Shown here in pieces: positions 53,801 through 62,975 of a stretch of 64,000 bases of DNA (position 1 is the stretch's first letter; each line of letters starts with the position of its first letter). This DNA is from Pontederia crassipes (lineage: Eukaryota > Streptophyta > Magnoliopsida > Commelinales > Pontederiaceae). Under the pieces are notes generated by a model. That model did no database searches. It had not been told where the DNA came from and saw only the letters and a list, made by a program, of their open reading frames with translations. The stretch covers positions 62,001 to 126,000 of the forward strand of contig JAUKPH010000028.1 of assembly GCA_030549335.1 (NCBI GenBank), read 5' to 3'. The position numbers were made by a program, and so were the translations under genes.

Positions 53801-56800
53801 TAATATCCAAATATAATATTTTTTTTTCTAACAATAACTGAAAATTTTAATTAATAAAATTCTATTATAATAAATATAATATTATACGTAATATTTTACA
53901 TTAATTTTATTTATTTCATATTACAATACAATAAATACAATTATAATGTTTACATCAATTGAGTTAATTACTATGATTCTTTTATAATTTTATTATACTA
54001 TAATACTAAGCAAATTATTATAACTAATTAATACTTTTTTTAATTATTAGAACTAAATAATTTTATTTCTAATAATATATTAATAAATAAGTATATATAT
54101 TATTGTATTAAATAATGTTATATATATGTACAAAAGTGACCTAAAAAGTAAAAAAGTGAACCAGGCAAGAACTTTGGAACCAAAGTTCTGGTCATGTGCC
54201 TGTTGACCAGAACTTTGGTTCTGGTTCTCTCTCTCTGTCTCTCTTTGCATGGTGCTTGCCTGAACTGGTGGGAACTAAGCCAAGTTCTGGCCCTAGTTCC
54301 CACCGCCAAACAGGCCTATGGCTGGCTACCGGAACTTGTGCAAGAACTTGCCCAAGTTGGTAAGTTATGCCAGACACTTGAATTGACGGGAACTTTTAAC
54401 TTCCCGTCAGTTCAAGTCACGTGACAACTTGAAAGTTCTCCCAAGTTCTCGCTTCGAGCGAGAACTTTTCAAGGTCTTGCTCGAAGCGGCCGAACTTTTT
54501 TTTTTGCCTTTTTTTCCTTCTTGCTTTCAATTAGTAGAATATTATTATATTATCTTAAATAATAATCATATTTATTAATATATTATCATTTTGCTTATAA
54601 AATAATTTTTTTAACTTAATATAAATATTTTCATAAATTACAATATTAATAGCATATTTAAAAATTAGTCAAAATTAATATTAATATATTACGACACAAT
54701 TTATTTTTAAAGAAATGTTAAACTAATAATTACATATTATTATTTTATCTAAATACATATAGGATTTTAGTTTACTATAATTTTATACCTTATAAAATAA
54801 TAAATTATATTCATAGTTCTTACTTTTTATCCAAACACCTATTAAAATTTATCTATCAAATCAACTTTTCAAATTCTCATCGTTACTTTTTTCATCCAAA
54901 CATCATACCTAACTTTTCTATCAAATCAACTAGTTGTCGAGAACTAGTGGGAACTTAAAATTCCAATGCCAAACACAGCCTATGGGTTTGGGATCACGTG
55001 GTCACACCGAGTGACCACTAAATTTGGCCAAACAATAAAGTGGGATCACTGGAAACGAGCGTGTCCAGCGATCTCATGATGTGTCCCAGCATAGGATGGA
55101 GCACGAATTGGCGGCGTAGGGTCATAGAATCGTCCGATTCTATGAGTTGGGATGCGATTTTGACAACATTAGTGACAGACATGATACTATATGCATGCAA
55201 CATGCATCACTTTTGCTTATCTTTGTTGACTGTTTATATGGTTTATCTTTTGGGAACTTTTTCTGGCTGAGACCTGTTGGGAGTAGCTGCCACTTTCAGT
55301 TTAGTTACTATAAATTCATATGTTATATGCTTTAATCTAGTGGGATAAGGCTTTGTTGTTGTTGTTATATGCTTTAATCTATTTTTCTTTCAGCTACCAT
55401 TTTAACTTACTTTCAGCAACTTAGAAGTACCACAGTAGAGTTATTTGTGTACATTTCAATGGAAAACCTTTTTTTTTGAAGGCATAATTGTTCTCTTCCT
55501 ATTTAGGTTTCACAAGTACGGGTGGCTACAACAGAATCTTCACTCCATGTTGCTTACTTAGCTATCAACGCAAACCTTGAGTTGCTTGTTAGTTACTGTG
55601 ATGATTTAGGTACTTTGCAATATTTTATTTAATAGATATAATATGTTCTTTTTATGAATTATATTAGATAAAAGTTTCATATTTATCTATATTTTCCCAT
55701 TTGGCTGTTATGCTAGCCTGCCTGAATGTTGTTTATCAGGATATCCTTTTGCTGAAGCATATGGTGCAGTTCCTTTCGAGGTTGAGACTAATCGTCCTGA
55801 TATTCTGTCAATATTCATGGCAAAGGGCGTCAACACTACACATAATGGGAATGAGATTGTCATTCTGCAGGTTTTGCCGCCGTCCATTTTTTGTTTCTTA
55901 AAACTTGTTAAGGATCTCATATATGAATCTCTTAATGGTTTTGTTTATGTACTTCATTTCTCCCTCAAAAAATACATGCTTTGCATTTATCTTTGTGCAT
56001 TGCTAATCTTTTCTTTAACATAAAGGCCAAAAATCCTGGTTCAGCGCTTGTAAGGATATCCATCAATGATAACCCAAGGCAGGCAGACTTTATAATGGTA
56101 TGAATTCTTCTTCCTATTTCAAACCTCAGGAATACAAATAAGTCATCCTCACTTGGTTTCTTAGATTAAAACCATTTTTCCTTTGTTTAATAAGATTGTA
56201 ATAATTTTAGATTATTCATTATCTTTATCAAATATTACTAGCATATTAAAATATTTTAAAAAGTACTGGAAAAAGAAAAAATCCTGTGGACAAGATGATT
56301 CCTGGCTGCCGTTTGTAAGGTGGTTGCATGATGACAGCTCTCCCTGCTTATGCAGAGAGTTTGTACCCACAGCTCAAATCTTGGAACTCCCAATCATCAG
56401 AGGAGCAGCTTAACCCTTGCACCAAATTCTGCCTCATCTGACCCTTTGTTGCAAGGTTTTAGGATATGAATTATTTTTAAACATTTATTTTGCTGCAACT
56501 TTGTCAGGTGTCAGTTGGTGCCCAACTGTATCCCAGAAATCCAGTTGCTTATGTCGGTCAATATCTTAACTTCAGTATTGCTGGTGATGGTGAGTACCTA
56601 GCTGGTCAGTAGAGTATTTATGCATGCATGTGCCTTTTGGTTTCTTTCATTATAATTTATATGTAAAGTTGTTAATTCTTTTGTTATTGCTTCTGCATAT
56701 ACACATTTCAATTCTTTTAACTACCTTAGATCCATATCTAAATCGTACACATGTCTAAATGAAAGTTGCGAACTACTTTCTTGTGTTCACTAAATGATTG

Positions 56801-59666
56801 ATATTAGTGAACTATTTAAATCTCAGTTCACAAGTAATACACCACAAAATGTTCAACTACTTCCTTTTGTGCTGTGTGATATTAGTGATTATGCTATGTT
56901 TCAGACTCATTAATCCATGGTGACATATTAACAGTCATCATTATATGAAGCAAAAAAGACGTGTGTATAATTCTGATGTTTGTTTATCAAGATGCTTGAA
57001 TGATTATTCCATCTGCTAAATGAGATCATCTCGTGTAAAGGATCAGCTATGCAGGAATATCTTATAGTATTTTAAAGAAAAAGATTGGGTGTTGTGAGCA
57101 GCTGATTGTTTCTCACAAACAAGTCACAACCCTAAGGACCTACAGCATTAACAGAAATCACTCCCCCACCCTCTTTCAGGATTTCATCCTAAGAGTAAAA
57201 CCTCTTTCTGGGTTCAGCTGAACCAACCACATAAGACTATAGTGTATTATTTTAGTGATGGAAAAACATCATGTCCACCATCTTATGCTTAATGCATAAT
57301 TTTTCCATATTAAGATGCACGTATCTGCAAAGCTTATTACATCCTTGTTTATTGAGGTATGCTTGCATATCAAATTCTTGCAATAAATTTGTGACTGCAG
57401 TATATAGCCATTTTTCCTCGTCTTTCTTGTGAAGCCATTTTTTCCAGTTTTAATACCCTCAAAGACAGGTTTTAAGTTATAATAGATCTTCAAACTTGTA
57501 TCCTTATAAATGTGTTTTATTGTCTCATCTTTTTCTTATTCATAGTCTAAACAAAAGCTGATGCAAACTTTAGTCAAACTCACATCTGTTATCAATTTGT
57601 TTACTCCCTGTATTATGTTAGGTATCCCTAATCTTCAATCAGGCAAGTGGCTAAGTGGTAATGACAGTGTTCTATCAATAAATAGGATCAGTGGTGAAGG
57701 TTATGCCCTTGGTGAGGGTACAACTCAAGGTAAAGTCATTTTTGACAGTGAAAACTAGCTTCGCACTTTGGTATAAAATCTAATGCCTTCCAAACGCCAT
57801 GCATTTTGTCCAGTTATTTTTCATGACTCGAATATGAAGTTGCAAACCTTAGTCACTGTGATGAAAGTGAACCACATTATAGTTGATGCACCAAAAGAGA
57901 CACTGACAAATGTTTTATCCCCAGCCCAAGGTTATAAGTTCTCTGTAAAATTTAGGTTTGTCCTCCATCCCCTGTTGTATTTTATGCGTATTTGTTTATG
58001 AATACTTATTTAGAACATCAATTAACTTCGTTCTCTTGTTAGCCCTCGAAAAGAAATTTTGTACGTTACTCATCTCCATCGTTGTGAGCTATCACTTATG
58101 CTCCTTGCATGTTGTATTTTCTCCTTTTTGTAAGCAGTCCTCTGGAAAAGAAATTAGAGGCTACTGGCACTCATCTGGATAACCCATTTGATTGTCATGT
58201 TGAACCCCCCTTTATTGGGTATGTCTTACGGTTGTTGTATTTGATTTGAATGAGAATTAAGGAACTCCGTGTGATCTTCTGTTTGTTTCTCTTATTGGTC
58301 ACAGATATACAAAGCCATGGATTGATCCTATTACGAGAAATGCCTTTTGCCTCTTCTTTCCTCACTCTCCAGAACAGTTGATTAGTTTTATGTCCAAATC
58401 AGATATGAGATCAGATGGTACTAACAGCCAAAAGATCATGTACGTTTCTGTTACTGCAACAATGAAAAGAAGCCCAAATGTTAGTGCCTCTGCACATGCA
58501 TTATTTGTTGGAGGATTCGCTGTGGCAAAGATTGGGACGGTTGTAAGAATTACATACTGTTTAGTTCTTTAAGAGTTTGTGTTAAAGCAAGTATTTTGTT
58601 CATTGTTCTCAAGTGTTTTATAATCTTTGGTATGCAGCTTAATATGACCCCAACTACCAATCGAAGTGTGATACGGGTCATGGGAAATACAGGTGCTTTA
58701 TTTTAGTATTTCTTTTTCTATTTTTTGTTGGTAGGTGTTGTAATAGGTATGCTTATTTCACATTTATTTACATATTCCAGACGTTGAGATAAATTGGAAA
58801 GCTAAACATCTTATGTCAATCAGTCCTTTCATCATAGTCAGTTATGGTTTTGCTGGATATACTGATTATGAGGTTAGTTAATAATCATAGCCGTTACTTT
58901 TTGTGGTATATCAGTTGTGAAATGAGATCTAGCTGATTTTTCTGCCTCAGGTTAAAGTCATTAAAAATCAAGAATTCAGAGACAGAATTACGATTGCACT
59001 GCCTGCCAATGGTATGTAACCTTTATTTTGCTCTGCTTAATTCCTGTGGCCACTTGTTGAACTGCTAAAACGACAAAACCTTAGAATGATTTGATTGACA
59101 GTTAATCATTCCTTTTTGTCTTTTCTTTTGAGACTGGTGCTTGAATACAATTGCGAATATGGAACTTCCATGAAATAATAAACTTAATGCCATGGGCGTC
59201 AAGATAAAATATTGATTTGTGGTTTTTATCACAATATTGTTTAGGCTCAAAATAAAGAAGAATCATCTGATGACACTTGCAAAATGCTATCGATCACTAC
59301 TAAGGAAAGATGGCTAAACATTTTAATGGCTACACAGGTCAGAGAATGGAAATTGATGTTTACTATGACCCTGGAGAAGGATTTCCACAGTCAGGAATGA
59401 GTGGCATCTCATGGCTTGCAGTTATAATATGTGCTCTTCTGCTCATACTCACAGTTTTTATCTTCATGAGGTTGCTCGACAGACCAAGCAGGCTTGCACC
59501 GTCAAGGCCTGCGGCACCTCCTGCAGATGTTCCAGCGGCTGGTAACGTTCAGTCATCTCCACGCACGCCCCAGCCTTTCATGGAGTATGTGAGGAGGACG
59601 GTTCATGAAACTCCCTACTACAAGCGCGAGGGTAGGAGGAGATTCGATCCTCAGTATACCTATTAA
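29847..59666 (+). CDS. GP210: Nuclear pore membrane glycoprotein GP210/NUP210
   Basis: Thirty-six exons give 1960 residues in one open frame: 29847-30043, 30782-31047, 31604-31776, 31892-32108, 32714-33060, 33450-33629, 33720-33855, 33930-34078, 34737-34848, 34928-35523, 35658-35781, 39337-39608, 40043-40162, 40255-40317, 40615-40806, 41899-41958, 42032-42100, 42399-42539, 42634-42753, 42998-43117, 43310-43465, 43549-43611, 43712-43824, 45588-45990, 55507-55609, 55740-55870, 56026-56097, 56508-56589, 57622-57729, 57814-57955, 58138-58218, 58305-58542, 58638-58692, 58781-58872, 58951-59011, 59338-59666. The N-terminus has a signal peptide (about 12-35). The long lumenal part holds Ig-like folds, including a bacterial-Ig-like unit at about 506-555 (YKWFSSDESVASVSASGFL). 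One membrane helix lies at about 1875-1894, followed by a 65-residue tail ending EGRRRFDPQYTY, strongly conserved in plants. The protein anchors the pore complex in the nuclear envelope; the Arabidopsis counterpart is EMB3012. Length matches the family. Introns 11 and 24 are swollen by transposons. The exon 9 donor (GTCCTT) is weak. Confidence 0.95.
30159..30211 (+). mobile_element. 37-bp RTE 3'-tail insertion
   Basis: Insert 30167-30203 is CGACCCCACCTAGTGGGATA plus AGGCTTTG and TTG repeats, identical to the last 37 bases of the RTE family. It is flanked by TATATGTC on both sides (30159-30166, 30204-30211). It lies in GP210 intron 1, next to a cluster of GTCAATTGAC palindromes. Confidence 0.85.
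31322..31370 (+). mobile_element. Micro L1 tail insertion, intron 2 of GP210
   Basis: Insert 31334-31358 reads TCTCTCTTC followed by a run of 14 A and GA. It is flanked by CTAATGACACTT (31322-31333) and CTAATGGCACTT (31359-31370), a 12-bp duplication with one mismatch. It resembles the TTTCTCCTC-An tail of the L1 family seen in intron 11. Confidence 0.65.
32439..32479 (-). repeat. Candidate micro-insertion (T-run, minus)
   Basis: ACTTTTCATTTCTCT occurs exactly at 32439-32453 and 32465-32479. The 11 bases between, read on minus, are TCTAAAAAAAG. This looks like a minus-strand micro LINE tail with a 15-bp target duplication, but low complexity leaves replication slippage possible. Confidence 0.4.
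34203..34439. repeat. Dispersed-type repeat with 32-bp direct ends
   Basis: A perfect 32-bp direct repeat beginning TCCTAAAAGCTTAAGCCG occurs at 34203-34234 and 34408-34439, with about 170 bases between. The middle contains an inverted pair CACGTGTGGGCTG / CAGCCCATCACGTG (34266-34313). It also has a GGTTTGAACTC motif near 34362. It lies in GP210 intron 8. The layout suggests a non-autonomous element, but I cannot name the family. Confidence 0.6.
35838..35882 (+). mobile_element. Micro L1 tail insertion, intron 11 of GP210
   Basis: The 13-bp insert TTCTCCTAAAAAA (35854-35866) lies between two exact copies of AAACTTCTTGAAGAGA (35838-35853, 35867-35882). The insert equals the extreme 3' tail of the L1 family whose long copy lies just downstream. 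Confidence 0.82.
35883..39236 (+). mobile_element. L1-type LINE remnant filling GP210 intron 11
   Basis: Long GC-rich insert with many stops. ORF1 has two CCHC zinc knuckles (36103-36201): CYRCLEVGHFARRC and CLRCRGEGHRRSSC, with a stop codon between. Later pieces include FRFERSWLLEDDF near 37570 (endonuclease/linker), EVTEALWDLNSEA near 38150 (RT N-terminal region) and a zf-RVT segment at about 38700-38870 (RVSLKVKIFAWLMQRGRLLT). The end has a hairpin (39180-39209) and CCTTTTTCTCCTC with an A-rich tail. Frames are disrupted, so it is inactive. The left border is approximate and its target duplication is unclear. Confidence 0.85.
40963..41002 (+). mobile_element. Micro L1 tail insertion, intron 15 of GP210
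   Basis: The 14-bp insert TCTCCTAAAAAAAA (40976-40989) lies between exact copies of TTCTACAAAAAGG (40963-40975 and 40990-41002). Same insert motif as at 35854. Confidence 0.85.
44131..44764 (-). mobile_element. 5'-truncated L1 copy with 14-bp target duplication
   Basis: Body 44145-44750 on the minus strand, with a poly-T at 44145-44157 (poly-A of the element). It is bounded by exact ACTAGGTTATTTCC at 44131-44144 and 44751-44764. On minus the coding part gives FRVSLKVKIFVWLMQRDRIL, the same zf-RVT segment as the intron 11 LINE. The 3' hairpin lies at 44169-44198. It is in GP210 intron 23. Confidence 0.93.
45208..45388 (+). mobile_element. Short 3' L1 copy with 10-bp target duplication
   Basis: Body about 45218-45378, ending CCTTTTTCCCCTC and an A-rich tail. 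It is flanked by AAGCATGGGA at 45208-45217 and 45379-45388. It matches the 3' end of the intron 11 LINE, including the hairpin (45321-45351). Confidence 0.85.
46061..46122 (+). mobile_element. Micro L1 tail insertion, start of intron 24
   Basis: The 28-bp insert 46078-46105 (ATCATTTTCCCTCTCTCTC then nine A) lies between exact 17-bp copies of TCAAACTATAATGTGTC. It resembles the CATCCTTTTTCTCCTC-An end of the L1 family. Confidence 0.82.
46230..47891 (-). mobile_element. Probable solo LTR (Gypsy-type), 1.65 kb
   Basis: Body 46235-47886 begins TGATGC and ends GCATCA, inverted TG...CA termini. It is flanked by CTGAG (46230-46234) and CTGAA (47887-47891), a 5-bp duplication with one change. On minus its 3' part contains CCTCGTGGGTTCGACACT and ACTTGTGCGACTAGTGCAC, phrases I associate with the 3' ends of LTRs of a common plant Gypsy group. 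No internal coding region lies next to it. It is in GP210 intron 24. Confidence 0.6.
47486..47640. repeat. Scattered CACGGCCCGT-type repeats
   Basis: Within the solo LTR, variants of TTTCACGGCCCGT occur about six times in 150 bases with irregular spacing, together with palindromic CACGGCCGTG. No tandem period is evident. Confidence 0.6.
48146..48367 (-). mobile_element. RTE-derived non-autonomous element, copy 2
   Basis: Body about 48169-48344 on minus, flanked by an exact 23-bp duplication (48146-48168 and 48345-48367, containing GGCATGAACCTAAAGAC). On minus it begins ACTCCGCCTATATTTTATAG like copy 1, shares the 5' module to ATGGATCAACGA, then joins the RTE 3' end at GGCGTCGTATG, 38 bases later than copy 1 does. 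The tail is TTG repeats. Confidence 0.92.
48551..48591 (+). mobile_element. Candidate micro-insertion ATCCTT-A7
   Basis: GCTATATAATCTTA (48551-48564) and GCTATATAATTTTA (48578-48591) flank ATCCTTAAAAAAA. It has the same form as the other micro tails but one mismatch in the duplication and a less exact tail. Confidence 0.5.
49188..49221 (+). mobile_element. Micro L1 tail inside LTR 1, with empty site
   Basis: The 16-bp insert ATCTCCTCAAAAAAAA (49197-49212) lies between two copies of AAAAGAAAT (49188-49196, 49213-49221). The sister LTR has a single AAAAGAAAT at the equivalent place (52380-52388) followed by the same AGAGTGC sequence, that is, the uninserted site. Confidence 0.9.
49728..49921 (-). 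pseudogene. Gypsy gag fragment
   Basis: The minus strand encodes about 60 residues of a retrotransposon Gag core, including QQLSTIEEYQTRFELLSSQI and VEGLLPDLRREVKARWP, ending at a stop. The same region is repeated in the second internal unit (near 51100-51230 and 51745-51830), where it is interrupted by an RTE insertion. Confidence 0.85.
51218..51758 (+). mobile_element. 5'-truncated RTE LINE inside the Gypsy array
   Basis: Body 51233-51743, bounded by an exact 15-bp duplication TTTGATAATAATTCG (51218-51232, 51744-51758). It encodes the C-terminal part of an RTE/BovB-clade ORF that is open to a stop at 51716: AIRPAVLYGSECWAMKGQHE, MRMLRWMCGHTRLDKIRND, RLRWFGHVQRRP and TNRAEWRRMIHVADPT. The 3' end is short, GGGATAAGGC then TTG repeats. 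The homologous empty site, ACTTGATAATAATTCGAAAC, survives in the first gag unit near 49854. Confidence 0.95.
52683..53666. mobile_element. MULE-like TIR element with GC-rich core (Pack-MULE candidate)
   Basis: Terminal inverted repeats of about 225-240 bp start GGGTTATTTCCTTAGA on both strands. They share long phrases such as TTTGCATCTAACCCTAATAT and CATCCGTCTAGTTC. Between them, about 52921-53410 is strongly GC-rich with three imperfect copies of a GACTCGCC.GTGTCGGAGGGG motif (near 52990, 53150 and 53255). Long TIRs plus a GC-rich core fit a Mutator-like element that captured host sequence. A 9-bp target duplication is not clear (TTACTAGCT against TCGTAGCAT). It sits in the left arm of the larger foldback element. 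Confidence 0.65.
54168..54465. repeat. Cluster of three hairpin palindromes
   Basis: Arms: AGAACTTTGG/CCAAAGTTCT (54168-54189, 2-base loop); 16-base arms starting CTTGAATTGACGGG with one mismatch and an 8-base loop (54377-54416); GTTCTCGCT/AGCGAGAAC (54445-54465, 3-base loop). All lie near the centre of the large foldback element. Confidence 0.8.
55323..55380 (+). mobile_element. 26-bp RTE tail insertion with 16-bp duplication
   Basis: Insert 55339-55364 (AGTGGGATAAGGCTTTG plus TTG repeats) lies between exact TTATATGCTTTAATCT copies at 55323-55338 and 55365-55380. It is identical to the last 26 bases of the RTE family. It lies in GP210 intron 24, about 125 bases before exon 25. Confidence 0.93.
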
Positions 59667-61384
59667 TCATGTGATCTCTTGCATGACGCATAAAGTATTT
59701 GTTCAGCTGCATTCACAAAGCTAAGCTCAATTGAGAGGCATTTTCTTCTCCTCGGTGAGCATGTGACCTAGATTTTTTTTAGCGTAGTACCACGGCATAT
59801 TTCTAATCTATGTTCAGAAAGATTTAATCTCGGATGTACATGTATGATCTGATCTGTATTTGTTACTTGGGGCTTCAGTTTTGATCCTGGTGAATCCTTT
59901 ACGGGCTTCAGCTTTAGAAGATTTTTTAATGTATCTTTAGGGGATTTTATAATTTTGGAGTTCAAAGATCCAAAATTTACCGCTCTATTAATATTCCACT
60001 GTGTAAGTTGTCATCTTTTTACTCGCGCGCTACTCCATTTTTTTAGATTTTTTAAAAAAATTTTGACCATAACAATTCTAATCGTATATTTAAGATTCAA
60101 GACATTGTATATATGGTGTACTGTCTCATTTTTATTTTACATCCCAAAGTGATTTTTAAACATATCATTGCATGAGAAGTTACGTTTAGAATTTATGATT
60201 ATTTGTTGTATATTGTGGATTCGTGTAAATAAAATTTTAGATCAGATAAATACAAAAAAGTAATATGCAATCAAGTAACTAACAAACTCAAAAAATTATT
60301 TCTCTTATCATCTTTGTAGACCTAGAAATTGTGTTCTTTTATACTTTTCATACACTTTCACTCGAGTCAATGCATATTGTTAATTTTTTATGATACTTTC
60401 ATTTGACAATTATAGACTTATGTTTTACTCTTGTTAATTAAAGATTAATATAAATAAAGAGTATTTTTATTGGTGATATTTGAATTCAAAACATTTTTGT
60501 GTCTCTTTCTTGTTCCCTTCCTTATGCTTTGCCCCTTGGTTATGCAAAAGTGGGGGCACGTTGTGGGGTGGTCCCCAGCCTTTTCGCAGTAATAAGTTAA
60601 AGTGCAACTGCAAATGTGACGATAAATATCTTTTATTTTTCAGCGAATAATAACAATCGATCAAGTAACATATAGAAAATTGTAAGAAAAAAAATAGTCT
60701 TCATTTTAGTTTTCAAGTTAGTCGACTCTAATTTTGTTCAGAAAAGAAAAATAGAATATTCTTTTCCCCGATTGGTTTTCTGAGACAACGCAAAAATTTT
60801 TGTGAATCATATTCAACGGAGCAATGTTCACCGACTTCGTTGCCATAAAGATCAAAATTTTTATTAATTTTTATTAAGAGTCTTATTTGTTACTGTCAAA
60901 CGTGTGATTTGAGATGATTTTATCGAATTAATTGGACTCGATGGTGAGCTGATCTTTTAATTTATGATCAGTACGTTCAATAGCGCCGCCTGGATTGAAT
61001 AGTCGTTACCGTTTCTTCGAACAGTTGAGTACGGAAAAAAAAACCAAATTCGATGTGTCTTAATTAATCAAGTGCAATGACTCTGAAGCCTCTGAAGTCA
61101 GAAAAACCTAAGTACAGGTATTACAGATTCACTTTCCTTGAATCCAGTAGTGGAGGCTGTTCCTGTGTAAGATATAATACCTGCACAGGAACAAAAGATT
61201 AAATATAGTAATATTGCATATTTTTTACAGAAATATGTTTCTTATCAATCCTGTACAGCACATTATAAAATATTTCTAAACAAAAAGAAGGTATTAATTT
61301 CAAAGAATCATCTTCTCCCGTAGCTAAGTCAGTTAGAATTCGAGCATTATTAATTGTTGTTGCACAAAACTGATGGTTGTTATT
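59667..61384. other. GP210 3' region and AT-rich intergenic DNA
   Basis: The first part probably forms the GP210 3' untranslated region. The rest is AT-rich with no coding, RNA or repeat signal that I can support. Confidence 0.5.
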
Positions 61385-62975
61385 TCATTGGAATGTGAAT
61401 AATGCTTTCTTAAATGACAAATTATTTGAGAAAGTTTACGTGACCTTTCTGAAGTTTCATGAGTTTTCCTAGCAAGGTGAAGACTAGTAATAAAGTTTGT
61501 AAACTTGTTAAATCTTTCTATGAATTAAAATAAACTTCTAAGCAATGGAATATTAACTTGACAAAAACACTTTTAGATGCTGACTTTGTTCAAAGCAAAA
61601 ATGATTATACATTTTTTACTAAGCATCAAGGTGCCAATTATATTACACCATTGGTGTACGTTGATGATATTCTATTTGCTGGAAACAATAAAAACATTAT
61701 TGATTCAACAAAGGCTGCCTTGGAAGCTAAGATCAAAATGAAGGACTCAAGAGAGCTGAGATATTTCTTTGAACCGGAGACTCTCAGGTCCACTAAAGAT
61801 ATTTTCCGAACTCAGCACAAATACTGCATCAGTTTGCTATCAAATTTTCGTGTTACAACAACAAAACCGATTGAAGCCCCACTTGAGTTGAATCAGAAAC
61901 TCACTACTCATGAATATGATTTAAGGATTCATAACGATTCTTCTCAGATCGATAATCTGCTTAAAAAATTCATGTATATTGGATCGTTTGGATGAAAAAT
62001 AATTTTGGAAGAATAATAAATTTTATTTAGAAGAATATAATATTCTTGTCATATTTTTATTCTACCTTATGTTTGGTGTTCAAAAAAATAACTTTTAAAT
62101 ATATTATATTTTATAATTAAAATATTTTATTATAAATACTTGACATTTATTATTATTATATAAATAATAATATATTGTCAAATTTTAAAAAAATAAACAA
62201 GGATGAAAATGTTGAGGATACAGATATTTCATCATTTTGATGGAATACAAATATTGTGATTTTATGAAATATAATAGTGGTTTCACGATTTTCAATATAA
62301 TTTTACAAAAAAAAACAAAATTTGACCAAATTATTCTACTCGTGTTTGGTCATTTCTCAAGATTATTAAGATATTCTGACCTATAACTTAGAACCAAACG
62401 ACCCGTAGAATATCAAAGTCTTACGGGTCATCTAATCTCCGCCAACTATTCAACACCTTAATCAATTCATGCATTTGCCACAATAATCCCATTTAGATGG
62501 GACTATGCGCATAATGAAGTATCTAAAAGGGTGATGGGCGTATGTTTTCTGCAACGAAAAACACAATTGTTTTTTCTTATGCCGATATAAATTTGGCATC
62601 TTGCCATCTTGTATTTTCTCTAGAAAAATTATTTATGCGTTCTTTGTAAGGTTGGAGAGTCTCTAGTTTCCTGGAAGTTGAAGAAGTAGCATGTAGCTTC
62701 AAGATCTTTCGCAAAATCAGAGTATCAAAGTTTTAGCTTTGGTAGTTGCAAAATTGATCTGGTTAGATGGTTTATTAGTTGAACTTTGCTTAGCTTTGCA
62801 GTATCCAATTATGGTTTTTTTGTGATAGTAAAGATGACATCCAAATAGCTGACAATTCGATTTTTTGACGAGCGTACAAAGCATATCAAAATCGATTGTC
62901 ATTTTGCGGAGGAAAAAGGATTTCAATGGTTTATTCGTCTTTAACTTGTTTCAATCCCCAACTTTGAGGGGAAGT
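61385..62975 (+). mobile_element. Copia retrotransposon remnant (RT and RNase H)
   Basis: Reverse transcriptase pieces: NNAFLNDKLFEKVYV near 61393, KVCKLVKSFYELK near 61495, then an open stretch from 61558 with the catalytic LVYVDDILFAGN (near 61650) and SRELRYFFEPETLRS. After a MITE (61981-62404) the frame resumes with VEYQSLTGHLI. The RNase H end is recognisable near 62815-62920 (FFCDSKDDIQIADN, then ERTKHIKIDCHFAEEK in another frame). TTTGAGGGGAAG just before 62975 looks like the polypurine tract, with TGTCGTTG as a possible LTR start. It is inactive. Confidence 0.85.
61981..62404. mobile_element. MITE inserted in Copia reverse transcriptase
   Basis: The left end GGATCGTTTGG and the right end (minus) GGGTCGTTTGG are inverted repeats around a 424-bp AT-rich body, which interrupts the Copia frame between KKFMYI and VEYQSL. 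The target duplication could not be resolved (TA or GTA). Interior AT phrases recur near 26400. Confidence 0.75.

Larger units (their letters stand above)
48964..54983. mobile_element. Large inverted-repeat (foldback) DNA element with nested inserts
   Basis: The left end GGTTGTGTTTGG (48967-48978) and the right end, read on minus from 54980 as GGCTGTGTTTGGC, start long inverted arms. Left-arm blocks 52485-52680 and about 53667-53800 match, in inverse, 54640-54970. The shared phrases include AAGTTGATTTGATAGATAA, GTGTTTGGATAAAAAGTAAG and TTGTGTCG.AATATATTAA. TAT lies on both sides (48964-48966, 54981-54983). The left arm is split by the three-LTR array and by a MULE-like element. The class is unclear: the ends resemble Harbinger-like MITEs, but the arms are unusually long. 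Confidence 0.65.
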
